Origin: Diprion similis
Taxonomy: Eukaryota; Arthropoda; Insecta; Hymenoptera; Diprionidae
Reading direction: 5' to 3'
Length of the DNA: 64,000 nt
Assembly (NCBI RefSeq): GCF_021155765.1
Contig: NC_060114.1
Span: 15,881,501-15,945,500 of the forward strand
The notes beneath the pieces are model-generated. The model had not been told where the DNA came from, did no database searches, and saw nothing but the letters and a program-made list of their open reading frames with translations. Below, piece after piece: positions 39,401-51,794 of this stretch; position 1 is the first letter of the stretch, and each line of letters starts with the position of its first letter. The translations under genes and the position numbers were made by a program.

Positions 39401-42400
39401 TGTGTGTGTGTGTGTGTATGTGTGTATGTGTGTATGTGTGCATGTGTGCATGTGTGGACAGCGAGAGAGGGAGAGGAAAATAGAGAGCGCTCAACGTGCC
39501 GAGTGTAGACAGACGACGTGCTGGGGCAGCAGGCGGACAGGATAGCGAGCGGCGGCGGTGGCAGCAGCTAGGTGTACAGTCTGGAGGGCCGACTGCCGAG
39601 AGCCGGGCCCATAAAACTTTATGGTGGGTTTGCATCGACCGTGCCTTCCCTTCCCGTCGCCCCGGACCCCTCCCAGTCCTTCCTTTCCGTCCCTCCCTCC
39701 CGCCGTTCCCTTGCCACGTTCACCCCCACGGTCCCGTCGCCCCAGCCTTTCGTTACCCTGGCAACGCCGTCGCTGGCAGCCCCTCGACGCCGGCCACGAG
39801 CATCTCCACTTTCCCCTGGATCCACACGCCAATTGGCTGCTCCTTCACCTTTCCCGGGTCAAATGTGTACGGCATAGGACAGGTATCGTACAACCTTGAT
39901 GTGTGTATCTCCTTGTCGAGTTACATACGTTACGTACTTTCGTTCAGACGCGTGGGTTCGCATTTCGGTGCATGACTATTCAGATTTTGAGGACCTGCCA
40001 TAAGTGTATTCATGTGCAATTTTAGTCTTCTGTTGTTCTTTTCAAGTGACTGACTCAGTAGCTTCCAATTTTGATTTTCAAATCTTTGAAGGAGTCCACT
40101 TTCAGCGTCTACTTTCTCATGGCCATCATAAAATTATGTCCAACTTTGGCTCACTTCTATAGGAGATATTCTAGAAGTGAATCTTGAAGGTTCGTTCACG
40201 GACCTTTTTCACTAGCTATAAAACTTGACGCAACTCAGCAGACTGCTTGGAACTAGCTAAGGAATCTGCTGGTCATCATTAGGGCGTTCGTTTTGTACTG
40301 AATAACAGTTCGGATTGCACTGGTAAATCAAGACACCGTAAAGACGTGCACCTCCTCGCGGAATATTCTTGAAATACCACCAGACGTCATTAGGACATCA
40401 TAAAAGCCATCTGCAAGGCATTGAACGAAACTCTCTCAGACACCGGTTGGATAAGATTGAAAGCAGACTAATTTAAGAATCATTTCATTCATCCACAATA
40501 TGGATTACATAACACAGACCACCACCATGTCTTCTCGAATAACTTTGTGTACCTACCAACCATTGCAACAAAACATTCCTTTCATAAACATCTGAATTCT
40601 TTTAACAAATGCCTGAACACGTGTTACTCAGAAATTAAGAGCAGCTAGTATCGGTCTAACCAAATTTCATCTGCATTGTGTTCCGAGGACTTCAAAGTAT
40701 TTCACGCCTCGGTGAAGCTGCTGGTTTCGCTTTGGCACGTATTTCTCTTCCTTTTGTAACGCGTATCACGGACGTACACTTCCGTGTGAAGTGTCTCTGA
40801 AAACGGGGCTTCCAGGACCAACGGACTTGCAGCATGTTGACGTAATTGAACTGTTTAAACCTGCAGGACTGGATAAGCCGTGGCTGCCGGCGCTGGCTTT
40901 GCGACAGCCAGTGTTGGACGCAGCTTGCGGGTTGAGACCCGTGCTGGCGTCGTTTGTTTGCTCGCCTAGGATAAATAGTAGCGCCTGCCACCTCCTTGGA
41001 CCACCCACCCCAAGCCAAGGCGATCTCTACGTCTCAACGCTACAGCGGTCTTCTTTCAAGTCCTTCATCCCGCTGCTTCCGCTGCTTCCCTAAAACGCGT
41101 TTACATTACAGCTTCCCTTTCTTACCTCGCCTCTTTCTCTCCTACTATCATCGTCTTTCTCACTTCTCCTTATCCCGATGACGGAACTCTACCGCTTCTG
41201 CATTTCACCAACAGTTCAAGTCTGTAACAGTACCTTCAGGTATTTTCAGGCATTATCACATTTGCACGAAGATGAAAATCTCTGAATTTCGATGCCCCTA
41301 ACGATCCACAATTTCGTTCATCCCATAAGTCGACACATTTACGTTGCTTAAATCTAGCTGAAAGATTAATCATTCAGATCAACCATAGTGTACGTCATCA
41401 TGCTACGAAAACGGCTCCCATTTACTTCACGTCTTTCACTACAGCACGATTTTCTTGGTCTCAAAAGATTGCACACACGCTAGAGGAGAACCTTGAAAGT
41501 ACAGCCTCCTTTGAACGGTCGTTTTTTTCCTCCCTTCTTTCTGTATCTATTTCTACTCCTCAGTCGTCACCTATTTCCCTGACGACTCGAGAGCTCGGCC
41601 CCATCACGCGGCGATGTGCTGTCAGTGTAGCTGGCTTCATTTGTAACGTACTACTAGTTCGGATAGTTACTTGAGCCAAAGGCCACCACGAGATAGTAAA
41701 ACGTGTTGGGGATTCCACGCCGGTTGGCTGTCGCACTTTGCTGTTGTCCAAGTCTCGGTCTGCTCTTCTGGCTCCACCTCGTCCCGTTCCACGGTCGTGT
41801 TTACACGAAAGTTAATCTTGCGCGGGAGATGATAATAATAAACGCCACTCTCTCTCTCTTTCTCTCTATTTCCTTCTGTCTCTTCGTGCTCAACGCGATG
41901 TTGCAGGCGGTCGCTTTGATCTCGGTGATGTCGTTTGTGCGTTTAAACACAGCTTTCCGAGTATAGCCGAGACTTCGAGAGAAAGAGAGTCGAGTGGCCG
42001 GTATGAAAGCAGGCTGTAAACCATCCCGCAAAGCGGCTTCGCCACCGGAGCGCCACCTGCAAAGGATTGAAGCCCACCCGACCGCCCGGACGCGAAGTTA
42101 AGTGTGTAAAGTAAGTTACAGAGACTGTTGCTCCACCCGCTCGTCACCGGGCGGCACTTCCGCAATTGCGGGAGCAGCACGTACATACATACCTACCCAC
42201 TTACTTACCAGACCGTCGAGCATTCACGCAATTTACTATTTATTGTACCATTGTCTCACGCTCTTTTACCGCAAATTCACTTTGCCCGATTCCCTCTTTG
42301 AGCCTAATGCTCATACCACCACCACCTCGGACCCTTCAACGGCGTCAAATGGCCACGCACTTCGGTCTTTGACTGCTCTCCAAGTGCTCGGGACAAAAAC

Positions 42401-45400
42401 GAAAGCAAAGAAAAATACTCACAATACCACGACGGGCTGTAATCAAGAAACGCGCGCGTCTCTCGTACGGTGGAGTGAAATTAAAACACAAAAAAAGGAT
42501 AAATCCTGTCTCATCTTTAACTTACGAAACCAAATATACTAAAGTATATATGTATATCTAACAACATGTATATAGAAGCGAAGAATGGAGATCAAAAAGA
42601 AGAACAATTCTTCTTTCACTGCTTGCAACCAATATTGTGAAAACTAAATCAACTACGATGACGTTTATCATAGAGTAAAAATGTAATAAAGATTACTCAT
42701 GAAAGATTAATCATTTAATCGCTATACTAATATATTTCATTTTTTTTTTTTTTTTTGTCTCAGGGATAAGCACAGCTGACGTTCAACTGCAGCTACCAAA
42801 GTTTCCGAACCTTCTTAAACCCGGCGTCGATGTCGAGCTCAAATGTCACGTTGAAGGATCGGGAGAAATGCGCTACGAATGGTTCAAGTAAGCTTTTTCA
42901 TTTGAACCCTAAACACTGAATTAAATGCGTGACGATATTAGACTTAAAAACGCGCGATTACGATATTTTACAGAAACTCTGAACGTGTATCAAAGTCGGA
43001 TCGGATCGAGATCAAGAAGAAGAAGCTTCACATCCGTAAATCAAGCACCGATGACAACGGAGTGTATACGTGCCAAGCGCGTAACGAGGTCGGTTCTTCA
43101 CCAGTGGGAAAAAATTTTCCACTTGTGATACCGAGTAACGATACAGCCACGATAAAGACCGTGCCGCAAAATATAATCGCAAAGCGTGGCGAGCCGGCGT
43201 TCTTTCATTGCCAATACGAAAATGCCGACACAGTACAGTGGTTCTTTGACAACAATGGACCCCTTGAATCAGACGACGAGAGAATAGTGTACGAAAATGG
43301 TACCCTGGTGATTCTAGCCGCGGAGCATCGGGATCAAGGAATGTATTCGTGTCACGGACCGAGAGGCGAAACTTTGCAAGTCTATTCCGCCGAGTTGCAA
43401 ATTGCTTGTGAGTAAACACGACGGCAATGAATAGATCGCTGAGAAGCCTGAACAATAATAGAGGCTCGTTGTAATTCGATGTTGAAATCTGTCGCGATTT
43501 TCAGATCTGAGGAACCTGTCCGTCACTTCTTTCGAACCTGCCTTATCCAACCAACTGGCTATAGTGGGCGAACAGCAGGAGCTGCAGATAAGCTGTTTGG
43601 AACCATCTGGTCTTCCACGACCCAAAGTCTACTGGAAGAACCCGAATGGGCACATCATTAGCGATTCCGGAGAGGTCAGAGTCCAGGACAACACGCTGAT
43701 AATCAGCAAGGCACGGTTGGACGATGATGACGGAAATTACACCTGCGTTGCCGAAAATTTAGCAGGGGAAACGGCGATGAGTGTTCAGGTCGTCGTATCC
43801 AGTGAGTGAAGATCATTTGAAACCGTTTCGTTCTTTATAAGTTATTAGTTCAATTGATTTTAGCAGTAAGTTTCGAACAAACAAAATCTCCCATCTTATA
43901 AACTTTTATTTCCTCGCTTTCTCAGCTCCACCGGGCTTGGTCTCCTCGCCAGAATCAATAACGGTTACGGAAGGAGATCCAGCGACGTTGTCCTGTTCGT
44001 ACGTTGGAATGGAATCGCCAATCACGCACATCCGGTGGCTGAAAGACGGTGAACCACTACGAGAAAGCGGAGGTCCAGTGAGGCACCGAGTGTCTGACAA
44101 CCGAGGGAACGTAACTCTTTTCTTAACAAGCGTCGACTTATCAGACAAGGGTAGCTACAAATGCGAGATATTCACCAAGGGTTTTCCATCGATATTTTCC
44201 GAGCATGCCGAGCTCGTGGTTAAGGAGAAGCTAAAGTTCTCATCCCTCTACAACGAACGACTCGAACTCGGCTCGACGAGCAAGGTTTACTGCAAAGCAC
44301 ACGGCGCCACTGAACCCACTGTTAAGTGGATAAAAGAAGGATACGGTACTGAGTTCCCCCCACATGTTCAAGACGTAAACGGTACCTTGCACTTCAACGG
44401 CGTTGTCGAGGATGACAAAGGGAGATACACGTGCTTGGCGACAAACAGTCAGGGATCCATAAATCACACCATCACCATCGACGTTGTCAGTGAGTAACTC
44501 CAGTCGTTTATCTGAAACAATGAGGTATTCATTAGCTTGAATAAGTCAAAAGCGAGATCTGATGGTTGGCAATGATTCATAATGGAAAACAGTCCGTAAC
44601 AAGAATTAAAACACTCTCTATTGCGTGCTGAGTTTCAACTTTCATTGTATGTAATTCTCTCCAACAGTTGCTCCCAAGTTCACCGTTCAACCCCAAAATC
44701 TGACAGAGGCTATCGAGGGTCACTCCGTACTGATTGACTGCTCCGCCGAGGGAGATCCGAAGCCAAAAATTCAGTGGATGAAAAATTTGAAATCGAACGA
44801 TTTGGAAAGCCCTCGTTTTCAGGTACTTCAAAATGGAAGTCTCTACATTCGTGAAGTTTATCTCACAGACGAGGGGAGCTACGGTTGCATCGCCGGAAAC
44901 AGCGGGGGACTGAGAACGAAAGAAGTTCAGCTAATCGTTCGACGTAAGTGAATAACTACGCCAAAATTTTTTTTTGTGCATTTATATGTCTGTACGAGTG
45001 TATGTGTGTCTACCGGACAAGAGATTCGGGGTTACTCAGAAGGAAGGTATCCCAAGTCGATCTCTCCGAATTGATTTCTTCTGTAATATGTTATAGTAGA
45101 CTAAAAACTAAGCAACAAGTATATTTTTTTATCCGCCATTAAACACTTTAAGGGGGTAAAAGCGACCCCCAAAGATGCGCACCAAACGGAGTGACTTTTT
45201 GATGCGTTTAAAACACTTCGACGTTAGTTTTGAATACATCAAGCACATCAAAAAATCACTTCATTGGATGCCCTTCTTGGTGGATCGGTTCCAACCCCTC
45301 GTCACTTAGTTTTTAGTCTACTATAGCATATTACAAACGAAATCAAATCGGAGATCGATCAGGGGTACCTTCCTTGTCAGTCGTTCGGTGTACCAAGAAG

Positions 45401-46846
45401 AAGACAAAGTATTTTCCATATCTTCCCGTTAACCCTGTCCCAAAATCATATCTACTAAAATTAATATTGCAGTGTAGACCTGTTGAGAATGAATTTTTTA
45501 TTTCAATTTGTGCAGCCGGAGATGGCTACCGTTCAGATATGGACATGAATAACGAAGAGGATGAATCAATGATGGGAAGAACAGTGATTATAACGCTGGG
45601 TGCAGCAGCAGCATACATGGTTTTGGTGGTCGGGTTGATGCTGTACTGTCGATACAGAAGAAAACGCAGGAAGCAGCAATACTTGCAAGAGCAAGCCGAA
45701 GGTATTTGTCAATACGACAAAAATATCGTAACAACGAGATCAACTGCGCGTAGATTTAAATCTAGTACTGATCTATACCCGAAACTTTTCTCCGCAGAAA
45801 AACTGGAGAACGGAGAAGTGCATGATGAGCAAACGGAGCTGAACGAAACGAACCACAAAACATCGTCAGCCAAGAAGAATGAAAACCGAGATTCCCATCG
45901 AAGTGACGGTGCGGACACAGCGCAAAGCCAGAGCAGCAACCACTCTAAGAAGTCGAAGTCAAGCTACGACAAGATCGCGGTGTCCCGAAGTAACCTCAAG
46001 GATCAAAAACCGTTGGGGCGCGGTGAGTTCGGAGACGTATTTCGTTCAAAGTACCAGGTCGAAGGAGAGAAGGAGAACCTGGTGATGATAAAGAGCCTGA
46101 CAAACACAAAGGACGAGAACGCGCTGCAGGAGTTCAAGCGGGAACTCGATCTTCTGTACAAACTGAGCCACGAAAACGTTGCGAGACTCATTGGTCTGTG
46201 CAGAGAAGAGGAACCGCACTACATGCTCCTCGAGTACACGGACTGGGGTGACCTCAAGCAGTTCTTGATCGCCTCGCGGAAGGACAGCGCGTCCAGCCCG
46301 AGTCACGACGCGAAAAAGCGGGTCCCCCAGCTCTCGGTTGCCCAGATATTGTCCCTTTCGATCCAGGCAGCCAAAGGGCTGAAACACCTCGCGGACAACC
46401 GTCTCGTCCATAAGGACATAGCCGCAAGGAACTGCCTGATATCGAGTAATTTTTCGATCAAGATATCGTTCCCTTGCATGACAAAGGAGCCCTACCATCA
46501 GGAGTACACGAAATATCGTAACCGGGTCATCCCTCTTAGGTGGCTTCCCTACGAGGCGGTTTACGAGGACGAGTACTCGACGAAGAGCGACGTCTACTCG
46601 TTCTCGTGCCTCGTATGGGAGATGTTCCACCAGGGTGAGCTGCCCTTCAACAAGCTCAACGACGACTCCGTACTTGCACAGCTTAAAACTGAGAAACTCG
46701 GTTGGAAGGCCCACAAGGCTGCGCCTCCAGCCCTTCAGGAGCTTCAGGCAACCTGCTGGGCCAACGATCCCAGGGAACGTCCTACCTTCGACGATGTTGT
46801 TATTAAATTAGGCGAAATTGTTGTAGATAGCTGCCTTTCTACGTAG
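24493..46846 (+). CDS. otk: Off-track / PTK7-like receptor pseudokinase, 8 coding exons
   Basis: Transmembrane Wnt/planar-polarity and semaphorin co-receptor of the PTK7/Off-track family. Exons: 24493-24535, 30268-30582, 42764-42887, 42974-43407, 43505-43801, 43926-44489, 44668-44943, 45516-46846. They total 3384 nt, giving 1127 aa. Order: signal peptide (1-14, own exon), seven Ig-like domains (about 15-684, with typical DxGxYxC ends such as DDNGVYTC, DDDGNYTC and DKGRYTC), membrane segment about 708-728 followed by a basic RYRRKRRK stop, low-complexity juxtamembrane region, then a kinase-like domain from about residue 840. It keeps GRGEFG (852-857), the VMIK lysine (877) and PLRW, but has HKD for HRD (983-985) and FPC for DFG (1003-1005), so it should be catalytically weak or dead, as is known for this family. 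Exons 3-8 are compact; exons 1 and 2 are separated by very long introns. The start is the only Met before the hydrophobic leader. Confidence 0.95.
26590..26935. repeat. Degenerate duplicated block
   Basis: Several phrases recur in order: CATGAAGAAACCTG(G)AGAATGACACAGT near 26735 and 26891; GTCAGT(A)CCATGAAACTGCTTTACAAC near 26704 and 26775; and GGTACAGA...AAATT(C/A)TGGT variants near 26615 and 26840. The pattern suggests an old tandem duplication of a unit of roughly 70-200 bp, now scrambled by indels. Confidence 0.6.
27178..27255 (+). mobile_element. Possible tRNA-derived SINE head
   Basis: GGTTCAAGCCC at about 27232-27242 matches the RNA polymerase III B box. An A-box-like TGGTCCTAATTAC stands about 40 nt upstream, followed by TCCGGTTACCGACGAGG, which resembles the anticodon and variable part of arthropod tRNA-like SINEs. 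The T-stem pairs at 4 of 5 positions, so an intact tRNA gene is unlikely. Element ends and target duplication were not found. Confidence 0.35.
28670..28687. repeat. Poly-G run (18 G)
   Basis: Uninterrupted G run inside a purine-rich tract in otk intron 1. It could form G-quadruplex or triplex DNA, and its length may be unreliable in assembly. Confidence 0.8.
30898..31506. mobile_element. Non-autonomous hAT-type MITE, copy 2
   Basis: This 609-bp element has the same TAGGGTGGCGC ends and internal sequence as the copy at 22241-22851, and the same orientation. It is flanked by a perfect 8-bp duplication ATGAACAT (30890-30897 and 31507-31514), again fitting nTnnnnAn. No transposase frame is present. 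It lies within otk intron 2, so it is transcribed with the gene and its long inverted arms could fold. Confidence 0.85.
33349..33599. mobile_element. Palindromic (foldback) MITE-like element
   Basis: Arms of about 96 bp (33349-33445 and 33504-33599) are inverted copies with roughly half a dozen differences, both starting TTGAGCCCAGTCCCATGAG. A spacer of about 58 bp contains a smaller inverted repeat. No coding content. A clear target duplication was not found. Class is unknown; it is called mobile because of its shape. Confidence 0.65.
36902..37320 (+). mobile_element. Possible pogo/Tigger-like transposon remnant
   Basis: CAGTAAAACCTCAGTTATACG preceded by TA resembles the terminal repeat of pogo/Tigger elements (CAGT...ACCTCG...TAACG), and a similar phrase CTCGTTTATACGCTTTTCGCAC recurs about 120 nt later. 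No matching right end or transposase motif was found, so this is at best a truncated element; the right boundary is arbitrary. Confidence 0.3.
39399..39460. repeat. (TG)n-rich microsatellite
   Basis: TG dinucleotides with regular TATG and CATG interruptions in otk intron 2. Confidence 0.8.
39480..39880. promoter_or_regulatory. GC-rich island inside otk intron 2
   Basis: This is the most GC-rich stretch of the intron, with C-rich and CpG-containing sequence and long overlapping frames on both strands that reflect composition rather than coding. It could be an internal promoter or enhancer. There is no direct motif support. Confidence 0.25.
45040..45375. mobile_element. Inverted-repeat MITE in otk intron 7
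   Basis: This 336-bp segment starts AAGGAAGGTA and ends TACCTTCCTT. About 75 bp of each arm align as inverted copies, both including TAGTAGACTAAAAACTAAG, and inner sequence continues to pair weakly. It lies between otk exons 7 and 8. TCAG occurs on both sides (45036-45039 and 45377-45380) but is too short to claim as a target duplication. Confidence 0.6.
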
Positions 46847-47566
46847 GCTATTTTAGTTTATTTTTTGTCTTTTTTTTTTCTTATTTCGACACATATACAT
46901 ATTTTTTAACTTCTTTCTATCGCTCTTTACTCATATTTGTGTTTTTTGTTGTTTTTTTTTTTTTTCTAACGGAAAGTAAATTCTCGATGAAGAAAAAAAG
47001 AAAAAGAAAACGAAATACTGTAACGCGTCCAAGGATCATCGATTCGATATGCAAGATCTGGATAAAATTTTTTTCCAGACACAAAATCTGTCATATTTGA
47101 CAGTCGGTTTGTACTCTCACCGTTTCTAACCTAAAATTGAGAAAAACAAGGTCTTTTTTAAGTCGCTGTCAAGGAATCGATTCTTGCTCAAAGTAAACAT
47201 ATCTTCGGATATTTCTCTGAATTAGAAAACTCGTTCGAGAGAAGAAATTTTTATTTGATAAATTGATTTTTGAACGGTAAAGTCCGTAAGTGATTATATC
47301 GGTTACGAGATATGAAAAAAAATTTCATTACCAAGTATCCGCGGCAAGGTTGGAAAATTGAAAAATTTTTTGCTGATAAATGAGTGATTGGCGCAGTTGC
47401 AGTGTTTCAAATCGTCCATTAGCTCTCTAAGGATAATGAAATATTTATATCCGATATTAAATCCGCCCCTTTCATCAATACCGATTTCACGTAAGCCTAT
47501 GAACTTTAAAACCGATATTTAAATGCACGAAAACCGTAATATACTAGTAATTGATAGCATTAATAA

Positions 47567-47567
47567 C

Positions 47568-47600
<33 letters not shown>
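47567..47600. repeat. (AAT)n microsatellite
   Basis: About eleven AAT/ATA units in the otk 3' flank. Confidence 0.8.
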
Positions 47601-47602
<2 letters not shown>

Positions 47603-50337
47603 TAATATCTCTCTGAGAAAAGGTACAGTATATCTACAATACAACACATAATTTTATAGTCATCGTCGAAAGTAGGATTAACTCTTAAGTCTGATTCATC
47701 TAACATCGAATAATAATTTTAAACATAATATATAATATAACGTACTTATGGTATAAATATTTGAATATGCAGCAGAATTTTTTCGCCGTTGCATTAAAAT
47801 TAGGAAAGTAACGCCATCATATCAAAATCGATTGAGAAAATATAAATTTGCTAATACAATTTCTACTATCCAACTCGACCAAAAAGGGCCACAGAATCAC
47901 AATCGATCACTCGATTTATTAACGATAAAATCGATAAAAATAATTTTACACGGTTGAAAAGTAATGAAATGAATCGATAAGAAAAAAAAAAAAAAAAAAT
48001 GGCCTTGTAAATACAAAAAATTAATCGAATTTAAACAAAGTTGTACATTTTTTACGTATAACATGTACGGCGCATGAAATATGTGGCTATTATAGCACGA
48101 ATGAATTCATTAATGCTTTTCAACTCGTATCCTGACGTATCGTACGAATATGACTAAAAACTGTACAGAGAATCCAAATTTTACATCGGATGCTTCTCGA
48201 GACTCTGAAAATACTCAAAAATTCATATTCATGATGAAAAATATTTCTGTGGCGTTATTTCTTTTCTTCGTTTTCGTGCAAGCTACGTAATACATAATGA
48301 TAAGAATAAACTTCGATTAAAAATCCGGACAATGATAACAATGAGAGTAGTTTCAATCAATTTAAACAATTGCTAGAAAGTTTTTAGTATAGAAAGTCTG
48401 GTTATGTTAAAAAGAAAGTAAAAACGTAGATTTTTCGTTTACCGATCGAGCAATGTTCAGTTTCGTGATCTCTTAAGAGGTGTGATTGAAGAAAAGAAAG
48501 GAATAAAGTTAACTTCAGCCAATAAAAGAAGCCTAATGCTGTCTTCTCAAGTTGTACTTGAAAAAGAGAACAAAAAAAAAAAAAAAAAAAAAAAAAACTG
48601 TTCAATTTCATCAAGTTTTTGTGTTAATGAATTTTCTTTAATCCAACGACGGTAATAAATCTATAATGGCCTTACTAGAGGCTATTTGAGTGTAAATAAA
48701 ATATAATTTATTTCATAACATTAAATAATATCGACATGCTCATTAAAAAAAAAAAAGCCTATATAATTGCGCATATATACATTACAAATTATATGTTGTG
48801 TATCAAGTACACACACACACAGTATAAAATTCACCGCATGATGAAAAATAAATATAACGGTAATAATAGTATTAAAAATAATGATAAAAACAATAATAAT
48901 AATAATAATAAATAAATAAATAAATAAATAAGTAATAAATTAGTACTTACCGGTTAGGTATTATACATATATGTTATTATAAATTATAAATGTGCTTCAG
49001 ACACCGTATCTGTTGCTGCAGCTTTGCGACCAGTGTGACAATTTTTTTTGTTGAAAATTAATTATTTATAACAAATGGTGAACCTCGAGACATTTAAACG
49101 CTGCATTGTCGATGTATTCAAAACAGTTTTCTAGGTCATAAGTGACATTTTGTAATACGGAATCGAAAGTGATTGAAACAAGTCTTTTTTACTCGTTAAT
49201 TCTGACGTAATTTTTATACATGTAACCTAAAACCCGATGCCATAACTCATTACGATCGAGTGATCGTAATATTGAAATAAAAAAAGAAATAAAAAAACGT
49301 TATAGAATAGGGAAAAAGTTTCATATTTTCATCGATAATGGCCGAAGTTGAAGGAAAAAAACAGGGTTGACTTGATCTTTTGATTCAGATGGTCTGCAAG
49401 AATGGATGTGCGCTTTGCAGCTTATTTATCGATTAGGTACTCATACATTATAATAATCACTCACATATTCATATGCGGAAAAATACATAACTATAGGCTT
49501 GCAAACACTGCCAATAATAATATTCATGAATTCATACATATAATCACATATAAACTGTCCGATTATATTAAATTGATATACTGATAATATATTCACCTGC
49601 ATCATGTATTCATCGCTTGAGACCGTGGAGATTTAGTTTTATAAGAATGTGATTTTTCTGTAAACCTAGAAAAATATCCTCAGCTTTCCACCGTTAGTAA
49701 TATTGTAATTTTGATATCGAATTGTAACCTCTGAAGAAAAAAAAAACTGTTGGACTAACTCGGCGTTGCAATTCATATTTAAAGATTTAATCAAATTTTG
49801 AAAAACATTCGGAAGTTGAAAGTCGATGATTTGGTTTCAAGATCTCACAGGTTTTTACTGGGAGAATTTAACGTTCATTTTCCTTGTTTTTTTTTTTTTT
49901 TTTACTGCACACGGTATAATTTACATCGTCGAAATGCGAGCTGTTTTTATAAAAATTAATTCAATCTTTAAGGACATTTCGATTAGATTGAAATCGCGGA
50001 TGGAATAAATTGGAAATATGTAATAGGAATTGGAAAGGCGTGCAGCAAGCCCCGGTTTTTTGAAAGTACGTAACTCGTGCGTCATAATTTATCGAATTCA
50101 TACAAATATCTAGTCAACCGAATGACAAATAATTGAACACGAGAAGTACTCTAGCTAATTATAATATACCGTATAAATTTTCATAAAGCGCTACAAATAA
50201 ATAATTCATGATGTATGTACAATGAAATCATATTGGTCATATCCCCCAGTTTGAATAACGAAATTAAACATTATTTTTTTTAATTCGTAATTTTGTAAAT
50301 ATTTGTACTTTTTTATCTAAATGATAATCATTAAACT

Positions 50338-50342
50338 ACACA

Positions 50343-50373
<31 letters not shown>

Positions 50374-50377
50374 GCGT
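50338..50377. repeat. (CA)n-(CG)n compound microsatellite
   Basis: About eleven CA units pass directly into about nine CG units. Alternating purine-pyrimidine sequence of this length favours Z-DNA. Confidence 0.85.
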
Positions 50378-50934
50378 TACATATAATATACATATTATAC
50401 ATAATGAATATAAATATTATTATATAAATTATATAAATACATACATTATACATATTACGTGTAAAACATTATACAATACGTACGTCTGAAATTATTATTA
50501 TATTATTATTAAACACATTATTATGCTACGATGAAATAAAATCTAATCGAATATACTTCGACTATATTTGTTTCAATATGTTTTTTTCGGGTAGAGTAAA
50601 ATTATTTTGAAATTCATCTCTATGTTCCTGAGATAAACCAAATTTTTAGAATGACGGTTGAAGTGAATAAGCTAAAAAAACGGGCGCTAAATGTCGCAGT
50701 TGAAGATAACGATTCGTACGATACATTAAAATCCATCGATAAACGGCGGCGTTTGAATTGCAAATGAAATTCTCACTGAATCCGAGCTGACGGAACAGCG
50801 GCCAAAAAGAGATCAAGATTATAGATAAAAGATCGTCATCCCCGTTGTCATCAGCTTGCAAAAACCTGCGGAAACGGTTACTAAAAAATGGATCAGAACT
50901 GTGACGAATAGAAAAGTGACATTTTCAGTTTTTT

Positions 50935-51041
50935 CCATGACCAAATTAAAAATCCCCTGAAAATTCCAGGTTTTTCATGACCCCTTTTAAATCTCCTGAC
51001 ATTTCCAGGTTTTCCAGATTTTCCAGGTCTGTCGCCACCCT
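50935..51041. mobile_element. Decayed terminal fragment with TTTCCAGG sub-repeats
   Basis: Repeated phrases of the type TTTTCCAGGTTTTCCAG end at GTCGCCACCCT (51031-51041). Read on the minus strand it starts AGGGTGGCGAC, close to the TAGGGTGGCGC ends of the two hAT MITEs. Similar degenerate sequences are common in animal genomes. No second end was found, so it is a fragment. Confidence 0.4.
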
Positions 51042-51794
51042 CTTATATTACTAACACTCCGTCGCGATCCCGCCAACGAAAATTTTCAAATACTTACTAT
51101 GGCAAAACCATCAAAACTCTTCAAAACAACAAGCGTGTGATCCCGTTCCGACTTGGCTTACGAATATCATCATATCTCCTCAACTATTGATCCGGTTGTA
51201 ACGAAATTTAGCCTAAATTCTTCCGAGACGTCGTAGCTATCCACAGAAAAAAAAAACAATCCAAATCGTTCCAATGGTTCTCAAGTTGGAAGCCAACGTA
51301 CGTTGCACATTTTTTACAGAGTTTTATTAATACACGTAGGACAGAGAGAGAGAGAGAGAGAGAGAGATACCAGCTAGATTTTTACCGCGTGCACACGATC
51401 CTACGCCACTGGTAGTGATTCGCAACAACGCAGAGTTGAATAATTTAAAAATAATTCTCCGCCCATTAGAGTTGAGTCGTAGGCAATTGGATATTCCACG
51501 AGCGGCGCTCGATCGCATGCGGAATATCTCCTGGCAGTGTATCGCCGGACAGCGACGACGATAGTGCATTGCCAGGAGCTGGTAAGATCGAACTCATACT
51601 GCACGCAAATGTTATTATATTATACACCGAACGCTTGTTTCGAGATCAGTTGTTGAGATCATTCAGACCGTTTCAAATTCATCGCAAAGCATTTCGAAGT
51701 GATTAGAACAGTAGAAACATTTATATAACGCGAGTATGTTCAACGCCTTTTTCCGCGCGTGTTTTGCGTACACAAAGTACCCGAAGCTGCGAAT

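Larger units (their letters stand above)
30583..42763 (+). other. otk intron 2
   Basis: A 12.2-kb intron between the first and second Ig domains. It holds hAT MITE copy 2 (30898-31506), a palindromic element (33349-33599), a pogo-like terminus (36902 onward), TG and CT microsatellites and a GC-rich island (about 39480-39880). No frame inside resembles a known protein. Confidence 0.75.

Noticed and set aside
39491-39975. Overlapping Pro/Arg/Gly-rich frames on both strands
   Set aside because: Produced by GC-rich composition; several frames stay open at once.
46046-46714. 222-codon frame opposite the otk kinase exon
   Set aside because: Antisense shadow of a real coding exon.
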